Source: Sphingorhabdus wooponensis (GTDB lineage Bacteria; Pseudomonadota; Alphaproteobacteria; Sphingomonadales; Sphingomonadaceae). From it: a stretch of 64,000 bases of DNA. Each line of letters opens with the position of its first letter. The stretch's first letter is position 1. Shown here one piece after another: positions 35,373 through 45,704 of the stretch. Both the position numbers and the translations under genes were made by a program. The notes beneath the pieces were generated by a model. That model did not search any database. It was given only the letters and a program-made list of their open reading frames with translations, and was not told the DNA's origin. The stretch covers positions 688,001 to 752,000 of the forward strand of contig NZ_RWJI01000001.1 in NCBI RefSeq assembly GCF_003933235.1, in the 5' to 3' direction.

Positions 35373-36479
35373 TTAGCCCACATAAGTTGCAGTCCAATCA
35401 GATTGCGCGCTCCATGTTTCGACCGAGCCAGTGACGGTGCAGCCTTTGTCTCCCGCTGCAATGTGGCCGATATTAAACACCGTCTCACCAGCGGCCTCTA
35501 GAGCGGCCTTCACCTCGGCTACATCCGCCTGCGCAACCACAACAGCCATGCCTACGCCGCAATTAAACGTGCGCGCCATTTCCTCTGGCTCAATATTTCC
35601 CTGTGCCTGCAAGAATGCCATCAGACGCGGCTGCGCCCAAGCGTCTGCGTTGACATGCGCATGAAGCCCGGCGGGCAAAATGCGAGGGATATTTTCAAGC
35701 AAGCCGCCGCCAGTAATATGCGCCATGGCGTGGATTTTTCCGGTGCGCACCAAGGGTAGCAGGGATTTTACGTAAATCCGCGTGGGCGCCATCAATGCCT
35801 CGATCAAGATGACATTTTGGTCGAAAAGAGCAGGGCGATCGAGTTTCCAGCCTTTGTCAGCCGCAAGCCTGCGTACCAAGGAAAAGCCGTTTGAATGCAC
35901 ACCAGAAGACGCGAGACCCAATATGGCATCGCCCGCCACAACCTTATCGGCGGTCAGGACTTGGTCACGTTCGACCGCGCCGACACAAAAACCAGCGAGG
36001 TCATAATCACCATCGGAATACATTCCAGGCATTTCCGCAGTTTCGCCGCCGATCAGCGCGCAGCCAGCCAGTTTGCAGCCCTCTGCGATGCTCGCGACGA
36101 CCGATGTCGCAACCGCATTGTCCAGCTTCCCAGTCGCATAATAATCAAGGAAGAACAGCGGTTCAGCGCCTTGCACGATGAGGTCGTTGGCGCACATTGC
36201 AACTAGGTCAATGCCCACGCCTTCATGCCGTCCCGATTCTATCGCGAGCTTCAGCTTCGTTCCCACACCATCATTTGCGGCCACCAGCAAAGGGTCATTG
36301 AACCCTGCTGCTTTCAAATCAAAGAACCCGCCAAATCCACCTAGATCCGCGTCGGCACCTGCACGACGCGTAGCTTTAGCCAACGGCGCAATAGCGCGCA
36401 CTAAGGCATTGCCGGTTTCAATGGAAACACCCGCCTTGGCATAGGTGTAGGATTCTGCGCTTTGATCTTTTGGGTCCAT
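35373..36479 (-). CDS. purM: Phosphoribosylformylglycinamidine cyclo-ligase (AIR synthetase)
   Basis: A 368-residue AIR synthetase, fifth step of purine synthesis, ATP-dependent ring closure of [73 protein letters not shown] and [16 protein letters not shown] are all characteristic. It is transcribed with purN and diverges from the DUF2066 gene across about 60 bases. Confidence 0.97.
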   Translation of the reverse strand: MDPKDQSAESYTYAKAGVSIETGNALVRAIAPLAKATRRAGADADLGGFGGFFDLKAAGFNDPLLVAANDGVGTKLKLAIESGRHEGVGIDLVAMCANDLIVQGAEPLFFLDYYATGKLDNAVATSVVASIAEGCKLAGCALIGGETAEMPGMYSDGDYDLAGFCVGAVERDQVLTADKVVAGDAILGLASSGVHSNGFSLVRRLAADKGWKLDRPALFDQNVILIEALMAPTRIYVKSLLPLVRTGKIHAMAHITGGGLLENIPRILPAGLHAHVNADAWAQPRLMAFLQAQGNIEPEEMARTFNCGVGMAVVVAQADVAEVKAALEAAGETVFNIGHIAAGDKGCTVTGSVETWSAQSDWTATYVG

Positions 36480-36540
36480 TTGACGCCGTTAGCGAGAACA
36501 AGCTTGGAATTCCACGCCTATGTCGCTTAAAGGTGCCCAG

Positions 36541-37596
36541 ATGACAAATTTGCGCAAGAATTGGTTCCGTATTACCGCAATAGGCTTGGCATTGTCGCTG
36601 GTCGGTGGCGGGATTGTTGGTGCGCAGATTGAAGGGCCAAAGCGCGGTATTGCGCCGATAGCGAGCGCTGGTGACTTTGAAGTTACTGGCGTTTCGGTCA
36701 ACGTTGTGGGTGACAACGCCTTTGACGCACGGAAAAAGGGCTGGGAGCAGGCGCAACGGATCGCATGGGCCGCGTTGTGGCGCAAAACCCATAATAATGT
36801 CGGAGCTAGCCTGTCCGATTCGACATTGGACGGCATCACTGCCGCTATAGTGGTCGAACAGGAACAAATTGGCCCACGCCGTTATGTTGCAAAGCTGGGT
36901 GTCCTGTTTGATCGTGCGCGCGCAGGGCAGTTACTCGGCGTCAGCGGCGTTTCGCGGCGTTCTGCACCATTGATGTTATTGCCTATTACGTATTCGGCAG
37001 GTGCGCCCACGGTGTTTGAACAGCGCACATCATGGCAACGAAGCTGGGCCAAATTTCGCACTGCAGACAGCACCATCGATTATGTCCGCCCAAGCGGGGC
37101 AGGTGGCGAGTCGTTATTGCTAAATGCTGGTCAACCGGAACGCCGCAGCCGCATTTGGTGGCGCACGATTCTTGACCAATTTGGTGCCGCAGACGTCATT
37201 ATTCCCATTGCACGGATCGAACGGCAATGGCCAGGTGGTCCAGTCATTGGGCGTTTTTCCGCGCGTTATGGGCCAGATAACAAGTTTCTGGGTGCATTTA
37301 CCCTGCGTACTACAAATAGTGCCGGCATTCCGGCGATGATGGATCAGGCCGTATTGCGGATGGATCAATTGTTCCAATCCGCCTTAGCTTCAGGGCGTCT
37401 GCGGGCGGATGCTTCGCTGGTTCTTGAACCTGAAGTGGTTGAAGAGGAGGATCTGGAAAGCGCTGGCGAAGACGCAGCGGCTGAGGATCAAACGGGCACC
37501 GATTTGCAAAAATCCGCCGCGCCATCACTTGACGACGTTGTTAGATCCATTGTGCCAGAAGGGCAGGCCACTTCCGCGCCTCAGCCCCGTCCATAA
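36541..37596 (+). CDS. DUF2066 family exported protein
   Basis: A 351-residue protein with an N-terminal signal or anchor segment (FRITAIGLALSLVGGGIVGA, residues about 8-27). The body matches the DUF2066 pattern: FEVTGVSVNVVGDNAFDARKKGWEQAQRIAW near residues 45-75 and FDRARAGQLLGVSG, followed by a domain of mixed strands. The C-terminal 60 residues are acidic and low complexity (VEEEDLESAGEDAAAED). Function unknown. The ATG at 36541 is preferred over one at 36520. It precedes hdaA by 17 bases, a neighbourhood that recurs in alphaproteobacteria as far as I recall. Confidence 0.75.
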   Translation: MTNLRKNWFRITAIGLALSLVGGGIVGAQIEGPKRGIAPIASAGDFEVTGVSVNVVGDNAFDARKKGWEQAQRIAWAALWRKTHNNVGASLSDSTLDGITAAIVVEQEQIGPRRYVAKLGVLFDRARAGQLLGVSGVSRRSAPLMLLPITYSAGAPTVFEQRTSWQRSWAKFRTADSTIDYVRPSGAGGESLLLNAGQPERRSRIWWRTILDQFGAADVIIPIARIERQWPGGPVIGRFSARYGPDNKFLGAFTLRTTNSAGIPAMMDQAVLRMDQLFQSALASGRLRADASLVLEPEVVEEEDLESAGEDAAAEDQTGTDLQKSAAPSLDDVVRSIVPEGQATSAPQPRP

Positions 37597-37613
37597 TCAT
37601 ATTTGGCAGGTCG

Positions 37614-38198
37614 ATGCGTCAAATTGCTTTACCCTTGGACGAGTTGCGCGGTGGAGCATCGTCCAGCCTCATCATTACAGAATCGAACGCAGCGGCCTTT
37701 GCCGGACTTTCCAGTGCAGCAGGCTGGGCAAAGCGCTGCGCCATTCTGACGGGGCCGGCGCGCTCCGGGAAAACGCTGATGGCACGCTATTTCTCGGGAC
37801 AGAATGGCACTGTCATTGATGAAGCTGAGGCCAGTTCCGACGAAACACTTTTCAACGCGTGGAACCGCGCGCAAGAGAGCGGCGTGCCGTTATTGCTCAT
37901 TTCGCGTTGGCAACCTGCGGAATGGAATATCGCACTGCCCGATCTGCAGTCGCGATTAGGCGCCGCAATGTTGCTGGAAATTGCGCCACCGGATGACGAA
38001 ATGATTGAGCAATTGCTGCAAAAGCAACTCGCCGACCGGGGGGCAGCGATAAGCATCGATGCCTTAAGCTATGTGAAGCGGCGCATCGAACGCAGCTATG
38101 TCGCCATTGAAAGATTTGCGCGATCCGCAAACGCCATGGCGCTGTCGGAAAATGCGCCCGTAAATTTGGCCTTAGTAAAAAAAGTTCTCGAAGGCTGA
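37614..38198 (+). CDS. hdaA: HdaA/Hda-type regulator of DnaA
   Basis: A 194-residue AAA+-like protein related to Hda, which with the DNA polymerase sliding clamp stimulates ATP hydrolysis by DnaA and so restrains re-initiation. The clamp-binding motif QIALPL is at residues 3-8 and a P-loop GPARSGKTLMARYF at about 45-58. A Walker B-like region is weak (LLLISRWQPAEW), and the C-terminal lid helices resemble DnaA (IERSYVAIERFARSAN). In Caulobacter HdaA sits in a similar context near purine and rnd genes. Confidence 0.85.
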   Translation: MRQIALPLDELRGGASSSLIITESNAAAFAGLSSAAGWAKRCAILTGPARSGKTLMARYFSGQNGTVIDEAEASSDETLFNAWNRAQESGVPLLLISRWQPAEWNIALPDLQSRLGAAMLLEIAPPDDEMIEQLLQKQLADRGAAISIDALSYVKRRIERSYVAIERFARSANAMALSENAPVNLALVKKVLEG

Positions 38199-38199
38199 T

Positions 38200-39396
38200 C
38201 TAAACTGCGGTGTCCCGCACCATGTCTTCTTCATGTGTCCGGGTCATTTTGAGTTTTCCATTGACCACGGCAAAGGCCAGTCGCCCCTCGACAAGGTCCA
38301 GAGCATCGCGTCCGAATTGTTCAAAACGCCACCCCGTTAATACTTCAAGATCTTCGCGCTCACCTGCCGCCAAGCGCTCAAGCTCTTCAGTCCGCACAAT
38401 TAAGCGCGGGGCCACGTTGATCTCGCGTGACCGGATTTTGAGCAATAGCTTCAGCAGATCCGCGACGAGTGAACCATCCTTGCCACCGCCAGGCGACGAT
38501 CGTGCACGGTCGGGCAAATCATCACGCGCCATAGGCTGGCTCGCCTCAATCACTCCGATTAGGCGCGCACCGATGTCATTGTCGCGCCATGCGGGCGAAA
38601 GGCCGCGCACTTTTGGCAAATCCGCCTGACTTTTGGGTGGATGCGCGGCGATATCAGCCAGCGTCTCGTCCTTCATTATGCGCCCGCGTGGGATATTCTT
38701 CCGCTGCGCCTCTTTCTCGCGCCATGCGGCCATTGCCTGAAGCCGGCCAAGCACGTCAGGTTTGCGCGATTGTACCTTAATCCGTGCCCAAGCGTTTTCG
38801 GGGTCATTGCGATAATTGGCTGCGTCGGAAATGCGTTCCATTTCGTCATTCAACCAAGCGCCGCGGCCAGTGCTCTTGAGCTTTTCCAACATCATCGGAA
38901 AGATAACCGACAAATGGGTCACATCGGCAATGGCATAATCAATCTGGCGTTTATCCAGAGGGCGCCGCGACCAATCGGTAAAGCGCGCGCCCTTGTCCAA
39001 CTGTATACCCATCCACAGGTCGACAAGGTTCGAGTAACCAACTTGTTCACCCTGACCGAGTGCCATGGCGGCAATCTGCGTGTCGAACATCGGATGGGGG
39101 GTTTTACCGGTTAGGTTGAAGAATATCTCGATATCCTGCCCACCCGCATGGAAAACTTTCAACACATCCTCATTTTCGCACAGCAACTCAAGCATGGGCG
39201 TGAGGTCAAGGCCTTCGGCTTTAGGGTCAATTGCGGCGGCCTCATTGCTATCTGCCAATTGAACCAAACATAAATCGGGATAATATGTATTTTCCCGCAT
39301 AAATTCGGTGTCGACCGCTATAAAAGGCGATTGTGCAAGGCGTGCGCACAATTCGGCGAGGCGTTTGCTGTCGGTGATAAGTGGATGAATCTGCAT
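38200..39396 (-). CDS. rnd: Ribonuclease D
   Basis: A 398-residue DEDD-type 3'-5' exoribonuclease that trims tRNA 3' ends. FIAVDTEFMRENTYYPDL carries the first Asp and Glu, VFHAGGQDIEIFFN the second motif, and QIDYAIADVTHLSVIFPMM the Tyr/Asp of the last exonuclease motif; two HRDC-like helical regions follow (LQAMAAWREKEAQRKNIPRG). The ATG at 39396 begins the family N-terminus. It converges on hdaA with one base between stops and diverges from aspS. Confidence 0.95.
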   Translation of the reverse strand: MQIHPLITDSKRLAELCARLAQSPFIAVDTEFMRENTYYPDLCLVQLADSNEAAAIDPKAEGLDLTPMLELLCENEDVLKVFHAGGQDIEIFFNLTGKTPHPMFDTQIAAMALGQGEQVGYSNLVDLWMGIQLDKGARFTDWSRRPLDKRQIDYAIADVTHLSVIFPMMLEKLKSTGRGAWLNDEMERISDAANYRNDPENAWARIKVQSRKPDVLGRLQAMAAWREKEAQRKNIPRGRIMKDETLADIAAHPPKSQADLPKVRGLSPAWRDNDIGARLIGVIEASQPMARDDLPDRARSSPGGGKDGSLVADLLKLLLKIRSREINVAPRLIVRTEELERLAAGEREDLEVLTGWRFEQFGRDALDLVEGRLAFAVVNGKLKMTRTHEEDMVRDTAV

Positions 39397-39490
39397 TGGG
39401 TATCGCCGTAGCACCCATTCACGACTTGACAAAGTGCCGCTGCACTGTTGACAGGCCCGCTTTCCACAGATTTTTTGAATTGAGTAAACA

Positions 39491-41275
39491 ATGCACGCTT
39501 ATCGTACGCACAAATGCGCTGAACTCCGTGATACCCATGTGGGCGAAACCGTCCGCCTGTCGGGTTGGGTCCATCGTAAGCGTGATCATGGCGGCGTGCT
39601 GTTCGTCGATTTGCGCGACCATTATGGTATGACGCAGATTGTTGCCGATACGGACAGCCCTGCTTTACCGATACTGGAGGCGTTGCGGCTTGAAAGTGTC
39701 ATCACGATTGATGGCGAAGTGAAGGCCCGCAGCGCAAGTACGGTCAATGCGAACTTGCCGACTGGTCAGATTGAGGTTTTTGCGCGCAGCGTCACAGTGT
39801 TGAGCAAGTCTGAAGAGCTGCCATTGCCCGTTGCAGGCGAACAAGAATATCCTGAGGAAACACGGCTGAAATACCGCTTTCTCGATTTACGTCGTGAAAC
39901 GCTCCACGCAAATATCGTCAAGCGTACACAAATTATTCGCGAAACGCGCCGCAGGATGGAAGATATCGGTTTTACCGAATATTCAACGCCCATACTGACA
40001 GCCTCCAGCCCAGAAGGCGCGCGCGATTTTCTCGTGCCAAGCCGTATCCACGCCGGCAAATTTTTTGCGCTACCGCAAGCGCCACAGCAGTATAAGCAAT
40101 TGTTGATGGTCGCTGGTTTCGACCGCTATTTCCAAATTGCACCATGCTTTCGCGATGAAGACCCGCGCGCCGACCGTCTGCCCGGCGAATTTTACCAGCT
40201 TGATCTGGAAATGAGCTTCGTCACGCAGGAAGAGATTTGGGACACGATGGAGCCAGTGATGGCTGGCGTGTTTGAAGCCTTCGCCGATGGCAAAAAAGTA
40301 ACCCCAGCAGGGCAGTTCCCACGCATTCCGCATTCCAAGGCGATGCTGGATTACGGCACTGACAAGCCGGATTTGCGTAACCCGTTGATCATCCACGACG
40401 TTACGGATCATTTCAAAACATCGGGCTTTGGTCTTTTTGAGCGCATAGTTGAAGGCGGCGGTGTTGTTCGCGCCATTCCTGCACCGAACACTGCCGACAA
40501 GAGCCGTAAATTCTTCGACGACATGAACGAATGGGCACGCAGCGAAGGCCACGCAGGCCTAGGTTATGTAACCCGTAAGGGTGGTGAATTTGGTGGCCCA
40601 ATCGCCAAGAACCATGGTGAAGACGGCATGCGCGCTCTTTATGAGGCAATCGGGCTTGGACCTGATGATGGTTGCTTCTTCGCCGCAGGCAAGGAAGAGC
40701 AAGCAGCCAAATTAGCTGGCGCCGCGCGGACGCGGACGGGCGAGCAGCTTGACCTGATTGAAAAAGACGCTTTCCGTTTTTGCTGGATCATCGATTTCCC
40801 ATTTTACGAATGGAGCGAGGAAGACAAAAAGGTCGACTTTGCCCATAACCCCTTCTCAATGCCCCAGGGCGGGCTGGAGGCGCTGGAAACGCAGGACCCG
40901 CTCACCATCAAGGCGTATCAATATGACATGGTCTGTAACGGCTATGAGCTTGCCTCAGGCTCAATTCGGAACCAGCACCCAGATTTGATGGTCAAGGCGT
41001 TTGAACTTACGGGTTTGACGCAGGCGGACGTTGAAGAGCGCTTTGGCGGCATGTATCGCGCGTTCCAGTTCGGTGCGCCACCGCACGGCGGCATGGCTGC
41101 AGGGGTAGACCGGATGGTCATGCTTTTGTGTGGCGTTCAAAATTTGCGCGAAATCACATTGTTCCCGATGAACCAACGAGCAGAAGATCTTTTGATGGGG
41201 GCGCCGTCGCCTGCGATGGCAAAGCAATTGCGGGAATTGAACATTCGCGTAGTGGAGCAGCCGCCCAAAGCCTGA
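39491..41275 (+). CDS. aspS: Aspartyl-tRNA synthetase
   Basis: A 594-residue class II synthetase of the bacterial AspRS type. The anticodon-binding OB domain ([20 protein letters not shown]) is followed by class II motif 2 ([20 protein letters not shown]), the bacterial insertion (GAD) domain, and motif 3 ([14 protein letters not shown]). Full length and intact. Many bacteria without AsnRS/GatCAB separation use a non-discriminating AspRS; this cannot be decided here. The rnd gene diverges and ppk2 follows by about 95 bases. Confidence 0.97.
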   Translation: MHAYRTHKCAELRDTHVGETVRLSGWVHRKRDHGGVLFVDLRDHYGMTQIVADTDSPALPILEALRLESVITIDGEVKARSASTVNANLPTGQIEVFARSVTVLSKSEELPLPVAGEQEYPEETRLKYRFLDLRRETLHANIVKRTQIIRETRRRMEDIGFTEYSTPILTASSPEGARDFLVPSRIHAGKFFALPQAPQQYKQLLMVAGFDRYFQIAPCFRDEDPRADRLPGEFYQLDLEMSFVTQEEIWDTMEPVMAGVFEAFADGKKVTPAGQFPRIPHSKAMLDYGTDKPDLRNPLIIHDVTDHFKTSGFGLFERIVEGGGVVRAIPAPNTADKSRKFFDDMNEWARSEGHAGLGYVTRKGGEFGGPIAKNHGEDGMRALYEAIGLGPDDGCFFAAGKEEQAAKLAGAARTRTGEQLDLIEKDAFRFCWIIDFPFYEWSEEDKKVDFAHNPFSMPQGGLEALETQDPLTIKAYQYDMVCNGYELASGSIRNQHPDLMVKAFELTGLTQADVEERFGGMYRAFQFGAPPHGGMAAGVDRMVMLLCGVQNLREITLFPMNQRAEDLLMGAPSPAMAKQLRELNIRVVEQPPKA

Positions 41276-41370
41276 TTTCAGACATAAATAGAATATTAAG
41301 AGCTGTTCTTTTTGGGAGCAGTTCTGCGCTTTTGCTTGTTTGTGCGCGCAATAGGTGCTGGAAAGCGGGC

Positions 41371-42156
41371 ATGCCTATTGACCTGTCCCAGTTTGAAGTC
41401 GGCAAAGCTTATGATGGTCCATATGAAAAGGACTTGAAGAGTCTTCAGGATAGCTTGTCCGAGCTTCAGGCACTGCACATTTTGCACGAAGCGCGCACAT
41501 TGATTATTTTCGAGGGCTGGGATGCTGCTGGGAAGGGCGGTGCCATTAAGCGCATGACTTCTTCGCTGGACCCGCGATTTTATCATGTCTTCCCGATTTC
41601 TGCGCCGACCTCCGAGGAGAAAGATAAACATTTCCTGTGGCGTTTCTGGAGCAAATTGCCGGGCAAACTGGAAATCAGCATTTGGGACAGAAGCCACTAC
41701 GGCCGCGTTTTAGTCGAGCGTGTCGAGAGATTTTGCACCGAAGCTGAATGGCGACGCGGTTATGACGAAATTAACGAATTTGAATCGCGGCAAAGCGAAA
41801 TCGGTACGAAGATTATCAAGATATTCCTGCATGTGTCCGCCGAAACACAAGACAAGGTTCTGATAGAACGGCTCGATGATCCAGCCAAAAGGTGGAAAGT
41901 CACGGCAGAAGATTTTCGAAATCGCGCAAAGCGGAACGAATATCTTGATGCGCTAAATGAGATGTTTGAGCATACGGACACGCGGTTGGCACCTTGGACC
42001 GTTATTGACGGCAATAATCAAAAAGCGGCGCGAATTGCGGTCCTTTCGCATGTGATTGCAGAATTCAAGAAGAGCGTTCCGCAGGAATTTCCGGAGGCAA
42101 ATCCAGCGATTGTGGCTTTGGCCCAGCGGACGATTGGCTATTCCCCCAAGGGATAG
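41371..42156 (+). CDS. ppk2: Polyphosphate kinase 2 (PPK2 family)
   Basis: A 261-residue PPK2-family enzyme transferring phosphate between polyphosphate and nucleotides. The Walker A motif is in IIFEGWDAAGKGGAIKRM (residues about 50-67), the lid-region HFLWRFWSKLPGKLEI and the Walker B-like ISIWDRSHYGRVLVERVE follow. The ATG at 41371 gives a normal short-form start; an in-frame ATG inside aspS is rejected. The preference for ADP/GDP or AMP phosphorylation is not determined. Its 3' end overlaps greB by 19 bases on the opposite strand. Confidence 0.9.
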   Translation: MPIDLSQFEVGKAYDGPYEKDLKSLQDSLSELQALHILHEARTLIIFEGWDAAGKGGAIKRMTSSLDPRFYHVFPISAPTSEEKDKHFLWRFWSKLPGKLEISIWDRSHYGRVLVERVERFCTEAEWRRGYDEINEFESRQSEIGTKIIKIFLHVSAETQDKVLIERLDDPAKRWKVTAEDFRNRAKRNEYLDALNEMFEHTDTRLAPWTVIDGNNQKAARIAVLSHVIAEFKKSVPQEFPEANPAIVALAQRTIGYSPKG

Positions 42157-42626
42157 TCTATACTTATTATTTCCCATTCTTTGGGCCCTGTAGGCAAGTT
42201 CACAGTCTTGACATCCCCCACACGCGCCCCGCGTAAGGCGCGGGAAAGTGGTGCATTCCAACCAATTCGACCATTGCTGGCATCTGCTTCGTCATCTCCG
42301 ACGATTGTGATTGTGCGGTGTACGTCGTCCACATCTGCAATCGTAACGCACGCGCCAAAAAATATGCGACTTCGGTCCCCTTGCTGTGACGGGTCGAGTA
42401 TTTGCGCGGCCTTCATCTTCTTCGATAACTGACCCAGTTCCCGATCAATCGCGCGGAGCTTTTGTCTTCCGTAAATATAATCGCCATTTTCGCTTCGGTC
42501 GCCATTACCGGCGGCCCAGTGGACAATTTCGACAACTGCGGGGCGGTCTACAGCGAATAGTTGTTCATAGCGTTCGCGTAAGGCCGCAAATCCGGCGGGG
42601 GTGATTGGGTTAGTGCGCTCGGCCAT
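42138..42626 (-). CDS. greB: Transcription elongation factor GreA/GreB family
   Basis: A 162-residue Gre factor that inserts a coiled coil into the RNA polymerase secondary channel and stimulates cleavage of backtracked transcripts. The coiled coil spans about residues 10-85 with the two acidic tip residues near GNGDRSENGDYIYGRQ, and the C-terminal domain (RIFFGACVTIADVDDVHRTI, RALRGARVGDVKTVNLP) completes it. The tip RSENGDYI matches GreA/GreB; the basic spot favours GreB. The ATG at 42626 is preceded by AAGGA, which lies inside a predicted leader stem (next entry). Confidence 0.93.
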   Translation of the reverse strand: MAERTNPITPAGFAALRERYEQLFAVDRPAVVEIVHWAAGNGDRSENGDYIYGRQKLRAIDRELGQLSKKMKAAQILDPSQQGDRSRIFFGACVTIADVDDVHRTITIVGDDEADASNGRIGWNAPLSRALRGARVGDVKTVNLPTGPKEWEIISIDYPLGE

Positions 42627-42633
42627 CCATCTT

Positions 42634-42702
42634 CCTTAGCCGTTCGGGTTGAGGAGAGTCGAGAGACCTGAAAGGACCTACGCAACCCCGCGGTAGCTAA
42701 GG
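42634..42702 (-). promoter_or_regulatory. Folded leader of greB that pairs with its ribosome-binding site
   Basis: On the minus strand the 69 bases just before greB form nested helices: CCTTAGC (42702-42696) with GCTAAGG (42640-42634), and inside it GGGTTG (42688-42683) with CAACCC (42651-42646); an alternative CCG/CGG adds to the outer stem. The remaining apical part is about 30 bases with repeated AGGTC. The 3' strand of the outer stem contains the Shine-Dalgarno AAGG that serves the ATG at 42626. The pairing would hide it. The nature of any signal (temperature, ligand, protein or coupling to upstream translation) is unknown. Confidence 0.55.
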
Positions 42703-42713
42703 ACGGTTGAAGA

Positions 42714-44741
42714 CTATCCTGGCGTTGACTTGCCCAAATAGGTGCTGAGCGGTGTTGCCGACCTGACCCGTGCCTTGTCGGGGTGGAGATGGTCATACAT
42801 CACCGCATTTTCCAGCACGCGATAAACATAATCGCGGGTTTCGCTGAGTGGGATTTTCTCAATCCAATCCATGATATCTATGCTGCCTGTGCGAGGGTCG
42901 CCAAAGGCGCGGAGCCATTTGTTCACATTGCCCGGGCCGCCATTATATGCGGCGATGGCCAAAGGGTAACTTCCGTCATAATAATCGAGCATGCGCTCAA
43001 TATAGGTGGCACCCAAGGCGATGTTATAATCGGTATCAACGGTTAGCGCATCAGGGCGATAAGCCATGGCGATTTTGCCTGATGTCTCCCGCGCGGTTCC
43101 GGGCATCAATTGCATCAGGCCGCGCGCCCCGGCGTGGCTGACGGCGGCGCGGTCAAACTGGCTTTCTTGACGCATAATCGCATGGGCAAGTGTCCAGGTT
43201 TGGCTATGCGCCGCAGGAATATTGACGGTGGGGTAGCTGTTTCCCAGTAAGTCAGGGATACCATCTGTGCGTGCTGCGCGACCCGCCATGACGGCCAGAT
43301 CTGGGCGACCAAGCTTTTGCGATAGACCAATCGCAGCTACATATTCTTCACGATCATCCGCGTGGCGGGCAATGGCCCTGAAAAAGTTGCTTTGATCACG
43401 CCAGCTTCCATATTTTGCGGCCAGCGCGGCTGCCAAATGGATAGCCGGCACGTTACCGTTCGTCAGTACTGGCGGGGTTGCTGCTACGCGCGGCACTTGC
43501 GGTAAAGGACGACGCAACTGCTCCAAGGCCAACTGGCCAAAAAAGCTTTCATAAAAGGCAGCTGCTTGTTCAAAATAACGCACCGCGCTTGACTGGTCCC
43601 CAGTCTTTGCTGCAGCCTTGCCGGCCCAATACAGGCCCCTTGATCGGGTTTGCGCCGTTCTTGCAGCAGTCGCATAGCGTTCAAACATGGTGACGGCATC
43701 ACGAGGGCGTCCCAAATGGTCCATAGCTATTGATCCCGCCAGCCAAGTCAGGCTTGTATAGCGGTCACGTGTAGCAAGATCTTGGTCCGACATGACGAGG
43801 CCGTTGGGGACGGCGTCGTCTACACGTGAGGCGATACGATAGGCTACGTCATATTGGCCATCATTTTCGGCAGCGCGTGCGTGCGTCAGCAGCAATTGAT
43901 ACCAATCCTTGAGGACAGGCGCTGGAGCAACAAGATTCCCTCGGTTCGCAAGCAATTCCCGCACAGCCAAGCCATTGCCCGCAGTTCGCATCGCATCCGC
44001 CCGCGCCGCTAAAAGGCTAGCTTCGCTGTTTGCTAACACCCCTGCTTCTTGAACCTTAACATCTGCGTCGGGTGCTTTTACCCGCATTGCAAGCGTAGCT
44101 AAAAAGGCTGGTCGACGCTGCGGCGAGGTGAGAGAGATCCAGCGCTCGGCACTGCGTGTCGACCCAGACCACAGCAAGCGGTCGACTCGCGCGTCATGGT
44201 CTGCGGCGTTCAGTGTGCCACGGGCAATACGGAAAACCCGGGCTTCATCTTCATCATTCAGCGGGCCGCCGCGCCATGCTACACGTGCCTGTGCTTCCGC
44301 GCGGGCCTTGTCGCCAACCGTATCTAAGGCCAGCGCAAATTTTGCACGACCTTCATTGGTGACTGGCGGCAATCGGTCAAAAAAAGCGACGACTTGGTTG
44401 GGGGAGTAAGACACAGGATTAATCGCCTGTTCCGCCTTTTTGCGCATGTCTTCGGCATTTGGCCAATCGGGGTAAAGCATCAAAAAGGAGGCATAATCAT
44501 TAAAGCTAAAGTTACCTGGGGCACTCAACATTTTCCAACGTTGCAGCGCGGCAGGAATTTTGCCTTCGCTTGGGTCGTAAATAACCGGTGGTGATAGTGG
44601 TTGTCCGGATGACGCGGACACTTGTCCGGCACCTGTGCCACTTTGCCATATGATCGCGTCTTGTTTCGGCGTGGATGCCGACGCAATAAATGGAATAATG
44701 AGTATGGATGCGGAAATGAGATGCTTTACCATGCTGGACAT
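42714..44741 (-). CDS. Soluble lytic murein transglycosylase (Slt-type)
   Basis: A 675-residue exported enzyme that cleaves peptidoglycan glycan strands to 1,6-anhydromuropeptides. A signal peptide (VKHLISASILIIPFIASASA-like, start near residue 4-22) precedes a long helical superhelix rich in TPR-like repeats, then the SLT domain: the catalytic glutamate in AIMRQESQFDRAAVSHAG, GARGLMQLMPGTARE, NIALGATYIERMLDYYDG and AIAAYNGGPGNVNKWL. ATG at 44741 or 44732 both start the signal. The stop lies 87 bases before the greB start. Confidence 0.93.
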   Translation of the reverse strand: MSSMVKHLISASILIIPFIASASTPKQDAIIWQSGTGAGQVSASSGQPLSPPVIYDPSEGKIPAALQRWKMLSAPGNFSFNDYASFLMLYPDWPNAEDMRKKAEQAINPVSYSPNQVVAFFDRLPPVTNEGRAKFALALDTVGDKARAEAQARVAWRGGPLNDEDEARVFRIARGTLNAADHDARVDRLLWSGSTRSAERWISLTSPQRRPAFLATLAMRVKAPDADVKVQEAGVLANSEASLLAARADAMRTAGNGLAVRELLANRGNLVAPAPVLKDWYQLLLTHARAAENDGQYDVAYRIASRVDDAVPNGLVMSDQDLATRDRYTSLTWLAGSIAMDHLGRPRDAVTMFERYATAARTAQTRSRGLYWAGKAAAKTGDQSSAVRYFEQAAAFYESFFGQLALEQLRRPLPQVPRVAATPPVLTNGNVPAIHLAAALAAKYGSWRDQSNFFRAIARHADDREEYVAAIGLSQKLGRPDLAVMAGRAARTDGIPDLLGNSYPTVNIPAAHSQTWTLAHAIMRQESQFDRAAVSHAGARGLMQLMPGTARETSGKIAMAYRPDALTVDTDYNIALGATYIERMLDYYDGSYPLAIAAYNGGPGNVNKWLRAFGDPRTGSIDIMDWIEKIPLSETRDYVYRVLENAVMYDHLHPDKARVRSATPLSTYLGKSTPG

Positions 44742-44828
44742 ATTATGGACGCGAACCTTATTAATCTCTGAACAAGCGACTATGTTAGCCTTAGCGTTCA
44801 ATTTGGACCAAAATGAAAGTCATATGAT

Positions 44829-45704
44829 ATGTTTTCCGGATCAATACCGGCTCTAGTGACTCCTTTTTGCGACGGAGCGTTTAACGAAAAGCACTTTCGT
44901 GCGTTAATCGATTGGCAAATTGAGCAAGGCTCCAGCGCGCTTGTGCCTGCTGGTACGACTGGTGAGGCGTCCACGCTGTCTAATGCGGAGCATCATCGCG
45001 TTATCGAGGTATGCATCGAGCAAGCCGCCGGTCGCGTGCCTGTTATCGCGGGTTGCGGTTCAAACGACACAAACAATGCTATCTTGCACCTTAATTTTTC
45101 CAAGAAAAGCGGCGCGGCGGCTGGGCTTGTGGTTGCCCCTTATTACAACCGTCCAAATCAAGAGGGCATTTACGCCCATTTCGAACATATGACGAAAAAG
45201 AATGATTTGCCGATATTGCTCTACAATGTGCCCGCGCGCACAGTGACCGATATCAAGCCGGAAACCGTCGCCCGTCTGGCAAAGCTACCAACTGTAATCG
45301 GCATCAAGGACGCTAGTGGCGATATGCCACGTGTCACCGATCACCGTTTGGCCTGTGGTCCAGATTTCTGTTTGTTGTCCGGCGTTGATGAACAGTCGTT
45401 AGCGTTTAACGCAGCGGGTGGAAAAGGCTGTATTTCGGTCACTGCGAACGTCGCTCCGAAGTTGTGTGCGGAGTTTCAGGCGGCTTGCGCCTCCGGTGAT
45501 TATGATTTGGCGCGTGAGCTGAATGACAAGCTCTATCCGCTCCATTTGGCGTTGTTTTCTGACGCGTCGCCCGGTCCAATCAAATATGCGTTGTCGCGTG
45601 TCATCAAAGGCTTTCCAACGGAGTTGCGTTTGCCGATGACGCCCCCGAGTGATGTGAGTTGCCGTCAAGTTGATGCCGCTTTGGAGAATGCAGGTCTTAT
45701 CTAA
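44829..45704 (+). CDS. dapA: 4-hydroxy-tetrahydrodipicolinate synthase
   Basis: A 291-residue class I aldolase-fold enzyme condensing pyruvate with aspartate semialdehyde, the first step to lysine and meso-diaminopimelate. [42 protein letters not shown] with the tyrosine relay, and the Schiff-base lysine in [12 protein letters not shown] are present. It precedes smpB with an overlap of one base and feeds the peptidoglycan precursor pool trimmed by the transglycosylase on the other side. Confidence 0.97.
   Translation: MFSGSIPALVTPFCDGAFNEKHFRALIDWQIEQGSSALVPAGTTGEASTLSNAEHHRVIEVCIEQAAGRVPVIAGCGSNDTNNAILHLNFSKKSGAAAGLVVAPYYNRPNQEGIYAHFEHMTKKNDLPILLYNVPARTVTDIKPETVARLAKLPTVIGIKDASGDMPRVTDHRLACGPDFCLLSGVDEQSLAFNAAGGKGCISVTANVAPKLCAEFQAACASGDYDLARELNDKLYPLHLALFSDASPGPIKYALSRVIKGFPTELRLPMTPPSDVSCRQVDAALENAGLI

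Noticed and set aside
41128-41370. Upstream extension of ppk2 inside aspS
   Set aside because: The 81 extra residues have no PPK2 character and overlap aspS; the ATG at 41371 gives the normal N-terminus.
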